DNA of 13,134 nucleotides from Thermohalobaculum sp038528605 (GTDB lineage: Bacteria; Pseudomonadota; Alphaproteobacteria; Rhodobacterales; Rhodobacteraceae), in NCBI GenBank assembly GCA_038528605.1, contig JBCBEP010000097.1, positions 1 through 13,134 on the forward strand, given 5' to 3'. This document shows positions 5,782 to 12,156 of this stretch, piece by piece; position 1 is the stretch's first letter; the number at the start of each line of letters is the position of its first letter. Made by a program: the position numbers and the translations under genes. Under the pieces are notes generated by a model. The model made no database searches. It saw only the letters and a list, made by a program, of their open reading frames with translations, and had not been told where the DNA came from.

Positions 5782-7410
5782 ATGACACCATCCGCAGACA
5801 TCGTGCTCACGGGCGGCCGGGTCTGGTGCGGGAAGGCCGAGGGTTTTGCCGAGGCCGTGGCGCTCTGGAACGGTGTGGTGCTGGCGACCGGGGCGGCGGA
5901 CGAGGTTGCGCCGTTGATTGGGCCAGCCACCCGGGTGATCGACCTCGAAGGGCGCATGGCGACCCCCGGGCTCAACGATGCGCATCTGCATCTCCTGCCC
6001 CTCGGCCTCGCCATGGCGGCGGTGGATGTGCGGGCGAACACGGCGCCGACGCTGGCCGAGCTGAAGGCCGCGATCCGCGCGCGGGCCGAGGTCACCCCGA
6101 AGGGCGAGTGGATCTTCGCGCGGGGCTATGACCAGACGCGCTTCCAGTCCCGCCTCCACCCGACCGCCGATGATCTCGACGAGGTGGCGCCGGACCACCC
6201 GGTCTACATGGTGCGCACCTGCGGGCATCTCTCGGTGGTGAACACACGCGCGATGGAGCTGGCGGGGCTGACGCCCGAGACGCCGGTGCCCCATGGCGGT
6301 GTGATCGAGCAGAAGAACGGGCGGCTGACAGGGCTTCTGGCGGAGAACGGGCGCGCGCCGGTTGAGGCCGTGCTGCCCCAGCCTTCGGAGGACGAACTGG
6401 TGGCGGCCATCGAGCGGGCGGGGCAGTACTGCCTCTCGCTCGGTATCACCTCGGTGATGGACGCGGCCGTGGGCATGATCTGCGGTGCGCGCGAGCTTGC
6501 CGCCTATCGCACGGCACAGCGCACGGGCCGGCTGCCGGTGCGGACCTATCAATGCCTGCTCGGCGACCCGCCACACGGCATCGCGCAGGCGGCCGCGGCG
6601 GAGGGGCTGATCACCGGGGTGGGCTGCGACATGCTGCGCATCGGCCCGGTCAAGATCTTCACCGATGGCAGCGCCGGGGGGCGGACGGCGGCGATGACCA
6701 AGGCTTACCTGGGCGAGCCGGAGACCTTCGGGGTGCTGACCTATGAGGACGCGGACTGCCATGCCGAGATCGCGCGTTTCCATGGCCTCGGCTACCAGAT
6801 GGCGATCCACGCCATCGGGGACGCCGCCATCGAGCAGGTGCTGACGGGCTACGAGAAGGCGCTCGACCACACGCCGCTGCCGGAGCGGCGCCACCGGATC
6901 GAGCATTGCGGCTTCGTTACGCCGGACCAGCGGGCTCGCATGAAGCGGCTGGGGCTGATCGCGGCGCCGCAGCCGAGCTTCATCTACGAGATGGGCGATG
7001 GCTATTTCGAGCTCTTCGACGAGGCGCGGCGGGATGCCTGTTACCCGCTGCGGACCTTCATCGAGGACGGTCTCGTGCCCTCCGCCTCCACCGACACGCC
7101 GGTGACGGATGCGAACACCTTCAACAACATCTTCACCATGCTCACGCGGCAGACCCGCACCGGCGCGGTCATCGGCCCCGACCAGACGGTGAGCCTCGAC
7201 GAGGCGCTGCATGCTTACACCTGGTCGAGCGCTTTCGGGGAGCATGCTGAGCACCGCAAGGGGCGGCTGGTGCCCGGCCAGCTCGCGGATGTCGCGGTCT
7301 TCAGCCACGATCTCTCGGCCCTCAGCCCCGAGGAGATCCGCGATGAGGCGGCCTGCGACCTGACCATCCGGGGCGGTGAGATCGTGTATGAGCGCGGGGC
7401 CGCGGCGTGA
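5782..7410 (+). CDS. YtcJ-like metal-dependent amidohydrolase
   Basis: A 542-residue member of the amidohydrolase superfamily, YtcJ/amidohydrolase_3 group. Metal-site residues are in order: H68 and H70 (NDAHLHLL), K291 in GPVKIFTDGSAGG (the site of the bridging lysine), H343 in AIHAIGD, H375 in HRIEHCG, and D438 in SASTDTPV. The N-terminal IVLTGGRV and C-terminal VPGQLADVAVF segments form the small beta-sandwich. No signal peptide is present, so it is cytoplasmic. The ATG at 5782 follows GGGGAGG by five nt. Members hydrolyse varied amides, formamides and cyclic amides, so the substrate is not given by family. It is the first structural gene of the hydantoin operon, and its stop overlaps the next gene's GTG (GTGA), implying translational coupling. 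Confidence 0.9.
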   Translation: MTPSADIVLTGGRVWCGKAEGFAEAVALWNGVVLATGAADEVAPLIGPATRVIDLEGRMATPGLNDAHLHLLPLGLAMAAVDVRANTAPTLAELKAAIRARAEVTPKGEWIFARGYDQTRFQSRLHPTADDLDEVAPDHPVYMVRTCGHLSVVNTRAMELAGLTPETPVPHGGVIEQKNGRLTGLLAENGRAPVEAVLPQPSEDELVAAIERAGQYCLSLGITSVMDAAVGMICGARELAAYRTAQRTGRLPVRTYQCLLGDPPHGIAQAAAAEGLITGVGCDMLRIGPVKIFTDGSAGGRTAAMTKAYLGEPETFGVLTYEDADCHAEIARFHGLGYQMAIHAIGDAAIEQVLTGYEKALDHTPLPERRHRIEHCGFVTPDQRARMKRLGLIAAPQPSFIYEMGDGYFELFDEARRDACYPLRTFIEDGLVPSASTDTPVTDANTFNNIFTMLTRQTRTGAVIGPDQTVSLDEALHAYTWSSAFGEHAEHRKGRLVPGQLADVAVFSHDLSALSPEEIRDEAACDLTIRGGEIVYERGAAA

Positions 7411-8396
7411 CGCGGGACATCCACGAGGCGGTGCTGGAGGGCACCTACTGGTGGGGTATCCCCACCCTCCTCGGTGCGGCGCATTACGCGGATCCATCGG
7501 CGGCGGATATCGCGCTCGTCGGTGTGCCGCATTCCACCGGCAACGGGACGACGGAGCGGGACCAGCATCTGGGCCCTCGCGCGGTGCGCAATGTCTCCCC
7601 CTGGCTTGCCGGCCGGGTGCATTCGGGCTTCGGCATCGACCCCTGGGCGCGGGCGCGCATCCGCGACCTCGGCGACGTGATGCTGCCCGAGGCGAACAAC
7701 AACGAGGACTGTATCGCCCGCATCACGGAACACTTCGCGCAGGTGGCCGCTGCGGGTGCGCGGCCGGTGGCGATCGGCGGGGACCATTCGATCACCGGCG
7801 GCATCCTGAAGGGGATCGCGGGGGATGGTGCGCCGCTGACGGGGGGCAAGAAGGCTGCGCTCCTCCATATCGACGCACATACGGACACCTTCGAGCAGCT
7901 CGACCATTTCCTCGGCGCGCGCCGCTCCGCCGCGCATTGGGGGGCCTATCTCGTGCGCGAGGGGCATGTGGACGCGACCCGCAGCGTGCAGATCGGCCTG
8001 CGCGGCCATACCCGCTCGCTCGACTGGCTCGAACCCTCCCGCGCCCTCGGCTACGAGGTGGTGACCATGGAGCGCTACCGCGAGATGGGGGCCGCGGCCG
8101 CCGCCGAACTGGTGCGCGAGTCCATCGGGGAGGGGCCGGTCTACATCACCTTCGATCTCGATGCGCTCGACCCCACCATCGCCCCGGCGGTCTCGAACCT
8201 TGAGCCCGGTTTCGGGGGTTTCACGATGGACGAGGCGACGGCGCTCCTGCACGCGATCCGCGGGGCGGACATCATCGGGGGCGATGTGGTCTGCCTGATG
8301 CCGACGAAGGACCAGCCGAACAACATCACCTCCATGGTCGCCTCCTCGGTCCTCTTCGAGATCGTGTCGCTGATCGCCGACCGGATGGAGGGCTGA
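7407..8396 (+). CDS. Agmatinase/arginase-family ureohydrolase
   Basis: A 329-residue ureohydrolase, the fold that cleaves guanidino compounds to urea and an amine with two Mn (or Ni) ions. All metal ligands are present: H127 in GGDHSIT, D156, H158 and D160 in HIDAHTDT, D250 and D252 in FDLDALDP. The substrate-contacting segments differ from agmatinase as I know it: the usual His-Gly-Thr after the DAHxD block reads RRSAAHWGAYLVREG (172-186), and the usual PG..PEPGG reads PAVSNLEPGFGG. The substrate is therefore probably not agmatine but some other guanidino, ureido or amidino compound. The start is GTG at 7407, overlapping the preceding stop by four nt. The carbamoylase gene follows six nt after its stop. 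Confidence 0.9.
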   Translation: MTRDIHEAVLEGTYWWGIPTLLGAAHYADPSAADIALVGVPHSTGNGTTERDQHLGPRAVRNVSPWLAGRVHSGFGIDPWARARIRDLGDVMLPEANNNEDCIARITEHFAQVAAAGARPVAIGGDHSITGGILKGIAGDGAPLTGGKKAALLHIDAHTDTFEQLDHFLGARRSAAHWGAYLVREGHVDATRSVQIGLRGHTRSLDWLEPSRALGYEVVTMERYREMGAAAAAELVRESIGEGPVYITFDLDALDPTIAPAVSNLEPGFGGFTMDEATALLHAIRGADIIGGDVVCLMPTKDQPNNITSMVASSVLFEIVSLIADRMEG

Positions 8397-8402
8397 GGGG
8401 CC

Positions 8403-9341
8403 ATGCGTGAGATCGTCATCGGCGGCGCTCAGATGGGTCCGATCCAGCGGGCCGACAGCCGCGAGGACGTGGTGGCGCGGATGCTGGCGCTCCTGAAGGA
8501 GGCGGCGAAGGCGGGCTGCGGGCTCGTCGTCTACCCCGAGCTTTGCCTCACAACCTTCTTCCCCCGCTGGTGGATGGAGGATCAGGCGGAGGTCGATGCG
8601 TGGTTCGAGCGGGAGATGCCGAACGACGCGACCTGGCCGCTCTTCGAGCGGGCGGCCGCGCTGGGGATCGCCATCAGCCTCGGCTATGCGGAGCTGACGC
8701 CGGAGGGCCGGCACTTCAACACACAGATCCTCACGGACCGGGCCGGCGAGATCATCGGCAAATACCGCAAGGTGCACCTGCCGGGGCATTCGGAATACGA
8801 CACCGAGCGGGCCTTCCAGCATCTCGAGAAGCGGTATTTCGAGCCGGGCGATCTGGGCTTTCCGGTGTGGCGCAACCTCGATGCGTGGATGGGCATGCTG
8901 GTGTGTAACGACCGGCGCTGGCCGGAGGCCTATCGCGAGCTCGGGCTTCAGGGCTGCGAGCTCGTGATCCTCGGCTACAACACACCCTCGGTGAACAGCC
9001 AGAAGGGTGGGGAGGGGCTGGAGCGGCGGCTCTACCACTCCGAGCTCTCGATGTGCGCGGGCGCCTACCAGAACGCGGCCTGGGTGGTCGGTATCGCGAA
9101 GGCGGGGGTGGAGGATGGGCACCCGCTGATGGCCGGCAGCGTGATCGTGGACCCGGACGGTTTCGTGGTGGCGCGGGCCGCAGGCGAGGGGGACGAGCTG
9201 ATCGTCCATGCCTGCGATATGGACGCCACCGCCTTCGGGAAGGCCACCATCTTCGATTTCAAGCGCCACCGCCGCCCCGAACACTACGGCCGGATCACGG
9301 GGCAGGTTGGCGTGCGCCTGCCGACCGGGGAGGACTGCTGA
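8403..9341 (+). CDS. N-carbamoyl-D-amino acid hydrolase (nitrilase superfamily)
   Basis: A 312-residue carbon-nitrogen hydrolase that removes the carbamoyl group of N-carbamoyl amino acids, giving the amino acid, CO2 and ammonia. The Glu-Lys-Cys triad is E46 (VVYPELCLTTFFPRW), K123 (GKYRKVHLPGH) and C168 (GMLVCNDRRWPE). Long segments match the Agrobacterium D-carbamoylase as I remember it, including LTTFFPRW, FQHLEKRYFEPGDLGFPV, CNDRRWPE and GYNTP, so D-specificity is likely. The ATG at 8403 lies six nt after the ureohydrolase stop. The next gene's ATG overlaps its stop (TGATG). With the hydantoinase and racemase encoded just downstream it completes a hydantoin to D-amino acid route. Beta-ureidopropionase-like activity is the main alternative. 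Confidence 0.92.
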   Translation: MREIVIGGAQMGPIQRADSREDVVARMLALLKEAAKAGCGLVVYPELCLTTFFPRWWMEDQAEVDAWFEREMPNDATWPLFERAAALGIAISLGYAELTPEGRHFNTQILTDRAGEIIGKYRKVHLPGHSEYDTERAFQHLEKRYFEPGDLGFPVWRNLDAWMGMLVCNDRRWPEAYRELGLQGCELVILGYNTPSVNSQKGGEGLERRLYHSELSMCAGAYQNAAWVVGIAKAGVEDGHPLMAGSVIVDPDGFVVARAAGEGDELIVHACDMDATAFGKATIFDFKRHRRPEHYGRITGQVGVRLPTGEDC

Positions 9342-9976
9342 TGCGCTTCGAGTTCGCCGACTACGATGCCAGGGCCTGCTATAAGATGGTGACCGCGAGC
9401 GTCATCCCGCGCCCCGTGGGCTGGATCACCACGGTGAGCGAGGCGGGTGTGGTGAACGCGGCGCCCTACAGCTTCTTCAACGTCTTCGGCGACAAGCCGG
9501 CGATCATGGTGCTCGGCCTTCAGCACCGGGCAGACGGCACGCCGAAGGACACCACGCGCAATATCCAGCGCACGGGCGAGTTCGTGGTGAACATCCTGAC
9601 GCCCGACCTCGCGGAGCGCATGGTCGAGACCGCGGCGGTCTACCCCGCCGACCGGAGCGAGCCTGAGGCGGTGGGGCTCACGCTCGCGCCGTCCACGCTG
9701 GTGAAGCCCCCGCGGCTGGCGGAGGCGCCGGTGGCGTTCGAGTGCCGGCGGCTCACGCATCTGAGCTTCAGCGCGGATCGTGAGCTTTGCGTGGGCGAGG
9801 CGCTGGCTATGGAGGCGCGGGACGGGCTTGTGGACCCGGAGACGCTGCATTTCGACTGGGAGGGGGTCTTCCCACTCGCACGCCTCTTCGGCATCCGCTA
9901 CGGGCGTATTGAGGAGATCGAGCCTCTGCCCATTCCGGAGCCGAGGCCGAAGCCCGGTAGCGAGGCGGCGGAATGA
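9341..9976 (+). CDS. Flavin reductase-like, FMN-binding split-barrel protein
   Basis: A 211-residue protein of the flavin reductase-like domain family. The conserved N-terminal block is at 16-60: MVTASVIPRPVGWITTVSE, then VVNAAPYSFFNVFGDKPAIM, followed by KDTTRNIQRTGEFVVNIL at about 69-86. These proteins bind FMN and either reduce it for a partner monooxygenase or use it directly. No monooxygenase is encoded in this window. The ATG at 9341 shares its A with the carbamoylase stop, and the gene's own stop overlaps the hydantoinase ATG (ATGA), so it is an integral operon member. Its role is unclear: it may prepare or modify the ring before hydantoinase action. The C-terminal tail (PLPIPEPRPKPGSEAAE) is Pro-rich and probably disordered. 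Confidence 0.88.
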   Translation: MRFEFADYDARACYKMVTASVIPRPVGWITTVSEAGVVNAAPYSFFNVFGDKPAIMVLGLQHRADGTPKDTTRNIQRTGEFVVNILTPDLAERMVETAAVYPADRSEPEAVGLTLAPSTLVKPPRLAEAPVAFECRRLTHLSFSADRELCVGEALAMEARDGLVDPETLHFDWEGVFPLARLFGIRYGRIEEIEPLPIPEPRPKPGSEAAE

Positions 9977-11442
9977 CGCTCGACCTCGCCATCAGGGGCG
10001 GCCGGGTGGTGACGGCAGCCGATACCTTCGAGGCAGATGTCGGCGTGCGGGACGGGCGGATCGTGGCGATTGCCGAGGCGCTTGATGCGGCCGAGACCAT
10101 CGATGCGACCGGCAAGCTGGTGCTGCCCGGCGGGATCGAGGCGCATTGCCATATCGCGCAGGAGAGCGCGACGGGCGGGATGACGGCGGACGACTACGAG
10201 AGCGGCAGCCGCTCTGCCGCCATCGGGGGCAATTCCTGCGTCGTGCCCTTCGCGGCCCAGCACCGCGGCATGGGCGTGACCGAGACGCTGGATCTCTATG
10301 ACAGCCGGGCCGAGGGGCGGAGCTACATCGACTACGGCTACCACCTGATCGTGGCCGACCCCACCGAGAAGGCGCTGAACGAGGAGCTGCCGGCGGCCTT
10401 CGCGCGCGGGGTGACCAGCTTCAAGGTGTTCATCACCTACGACCTGATGAAGATCGACGACCGTCAGTTTCTCGACATCCTGACGGTGGCGAAGACCCAT
10501 GGCGCGGTGACCATGGTGCATGCCGAGAACAACGCGATGATCGACTGGATGTCCGCACGCCTCTTGGCCGCGGGGCATGCGGCGCCGCGCTACCATGCGC
10601 CCTCGCATCCCGCGCTGGCGGAGGTGGAGGCGGTGCACCGGGCCATCTGCCTCGCGCGGCTGGTCGATACACCGCTGGTCATCGTGCATGTGAGCACGGC
10701 GGAGGGGGCGGAGATCGTCCGCCGTGCGCGGGGCGAGGGCGCGAAGATCTTCGGGGAGACCTGCCCGCAATACTTCTTCCTTGCGCGCGAGGACCTCGAC
10801 CGGCCCGGTATGGAGGGCGCGAAGTTCATGTGCTCGCCGCCGGTGCGGGATGTGGCGACGCAGGAGGCGCTGTGGCGCCATCTCGCTACCGGCACCTTCA
10901 CGCTCTGGTCCTCGGACCATGCGCCCTACCGGTTCGATGCGACGGGCAAGCTTGCGAAGGGGCCGGACGCGACCTTCAAGCAGATCGCCAACGGCATGCC
11001 GGGGATCGCGCTCCGCCTGCCGCTGCTGTTCTCGGAAGGGGTGCGCCCGGGTCGGATCACGCTGCAGCAGTTCGCGGCCCTCTCCGCCACCAACGCCGCC
11101 CGGCTTTATGGGTTGACCGCCAAGGGCAGCATCGCGGTGGGGATGGATGCGGATATCGCGATCTGGGACCCAGACCTCGAGCGGGAGGTGACGGCGGAGG
11201 CGCAGGGCGATGCGATGGACTACACGCCCTTCGAGGGACGGCGCTTGACCGGTTGGCCCGTCACCGTGCTCTCCCGCGGGCAGGCGGTTCTGCGCGACGG
11301 TGCGGTGGTGGGCCGCCCGGGACATGGCCGCTTCGTTGCCCGTACAGCGGCGGACATGACCGGCTATGCGGGCACGCGGGCGCCGGAACTCGATCCGGCG
11401 ACGAATTTTGGCGCGGAGATCGCGCCGGGGAGGGCAGGGTGA
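9973..11442 (+). CDS. hydA: Dihydropyrimidinase / D-hydantoinase
   Basis: A 489-residue cyclic amidohydrolase that opens hydantoin or dihydropyrimidine rings to N-carbamoyl amino acids. The binuclear metal site is complete: H58 and H60 (GGIEAHCHI), K151 (TSFKVFITYD, the carbamylated lysine), H183 (MVHAEN), H239 (VIVHVST) and D315 (SSDHAP). Y156 matches the substrate-binding Tyr. GETCPQYFF and MCSPPVRD are further family marks. The stretch following HCHI (AQESATGGMTADDYESGS) differs from the standard THxE motif and shapes the substrate pocket, so the natural ring may be unusual. The ATG at 9973 overlaps the upstream stop (ATGA) and its own stop overlaps the racemase GTG. The symbol follows general use for this family; the precise substrate is not established. 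Confidence 0.93.
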   Translation: MTLDLAIRGGRVVTAADTFEADVGVRDGRIVAIAEALDAAETIDATGKLVLPGGIEAHCHIAQESATGGMTADDYESGSRSAAIGGNSCVVPFAAQHRGMGVTETLDLYDSRAEGRSYIDYGYHLIVADPTEKALNEELPAAFARGVTSFKVFITYDLMKIDDRQFLDILTVAKTHGAVTMVHAENNAMIDWMSARLLAAGHAAPRYHAPSHPALAEVEAVHRAICLARLVDTPLVIVHVSTAEGAEIVRRARGEGAKIFGETCPQYFFLAREDLDRPGMEGAKFMCSPPVRDVATQEALWRHLATGTFTLWSSDHAPYRFDATGKLAKGPDATFKQIANGMPGIALRLPLLFSEGVRPGRITLQQFAALSATNAARLYGLTAKGSIAVGMDADIAIWDPDLEREVTAEAQGDAMDYTPFEGRRLTGWPVTVLSRGQAVLRDGAVVGRPGHGRFVARTAADMTGYAGTRAPELDPATNFGAEIAPGRAG

Positions 11443-12152
11443 GCGCGGACGATTTCCGGGAAGAGCCCGCCCGCCAGCCCATGCGCGTCGCCATCGCGGG
11501 GCCGATCCACGTGATCAACCCGAACTCGAACCAGGCGGTGACGGACGGGCTGACAGAGGCGCTCGCCTGCTTCCGCGCGCCGGGCTGGCCCGTGGTCGAA
11601 TGCGTGACGCTGACGGAGGGGCCCTTCGGTATCGAGAGCCAGCGGGATTGCGACGCGGTGGTGATGCCGCTCGTGAAGCTGGTGGAGGCGCGGGCGGATG
11701 CCGCCGCCCATGTCATCGCCTGCTACTCGGACCCGGGGCTGGATGCTTGCCGGTCGGTTTCGGAAGCGCCTGTCTTCGGCATCCAGGAAGCCGGGGTGCT
11801 GGCGGCCCTGGCGCGGGGGGACCGGTTCGGCGTGGTCGCCATCGCGGAGGGGTCCGTCGCGCGGCATCGGCGGACCATGCGGCGGATGGGTGTGCTCGAC
11901 CGGCTGGCGGGCGAGCGGGCGCTGAACATGAGTGTGGATGAGAGTGCCCGCGGGCCGGCGACCTTCGAGCGGCTACAGGCGGTCGGCGGGGCGCTGGTGG
12001 CGGACGGTGCGGAGGTGCTGGTGCTCGGCTGCGCGGGCATGGCGCGGCATCGCGCACCGCTCGAGATGGCGCTGGGCCTGCCGGTGATCGACCCGGTGCA
12101 GGCGGCGGTGGCCATGGCGCTCGGCGCCGTGCTGCCGGCGGCGGCGGGTTGA
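11439..12152 (+). CDS. Asp/Glu/hydantoin racemase family protein
   Basis: A 237-residue cofactor-independent racemase of the Asp/Glu/hydantoin racemase family, which interconverts 5-substituted hydantoin enantiomers with two cysteines. Both are present: C95 in HVIACYSDPGLDAC and C198 in VLGCAGMARH. HVINPNSNQAVTDGL (24-38) is the family's N-terminal phosphate/ring-binding loop, and APVFGIQEAG (110-119) and RFGVVAI (129-135) are also typical. The GTG at 11439 is preferred since it overlaps the hydantoinase stop (GTGA) and follows a GGGGAGGG tract; the alternative ATG at 11481 would remove a 14-residue extension but has no ribosome binding site. Last gene of the operon. It should let the D-specific hydantoinase and carbamoylase use both enantiomers. 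Its stop lies four nt from the convergent gene's stop. Confidence 0.9.
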   Translation: MSADDFREEPARQPMRVAIAGPIHVINPNSNQAVTDGLTEALACFRAPGWPVVECVTLTEGPFGIESQRDCDAVVMPLVKLVEARADAAAHVIACYSDPGLDACRSVSEAPVFGIQEAGVLAALARGDRFGVVAIAEGSVARHRRTMRRMGVLDRLAGERALNMSVDESARGPATFERLQAVGGALVADGAEVLVLGCAGMARHRAPLEMALGLPVIDPVQAAVAMALGAVLPAAAG

Positions 12153-12156
12153 TCGG

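Noticed and set aside
5593..7497. Minus-strand open frame of 634 codons opposite the YtcJ-like gene
   Set aside because: Shadow of the real plus-strand gene; composition is Arg/His/Pro-rich with no recognisable domain.
7215..9284. Very long minus-strand open frame (689 codons) opposite the ureohydrolase and carbamoylase genes
   Set aside because: It is antisense to genes with complete catalytic motifs and encodes a low-complexity His/Arg/Gly-rich product without any family pattern. Such frames are usual in GC-rich coding DNA.
9898..11325. Minus-strand open frame of 475 codons opposite the hydantoinase gene
   Set aside because: Antisense shadow; the plus strand carries the complete hydantoinase metal site.
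10830..11438. Upstream extension of the racemase frame through the hydantoinase gene
   Set aside because: The extension has no racemase features and runs in another frame of the hydantoinase gene. The GTG at 11439 with a four-nt overlap explains the real start.
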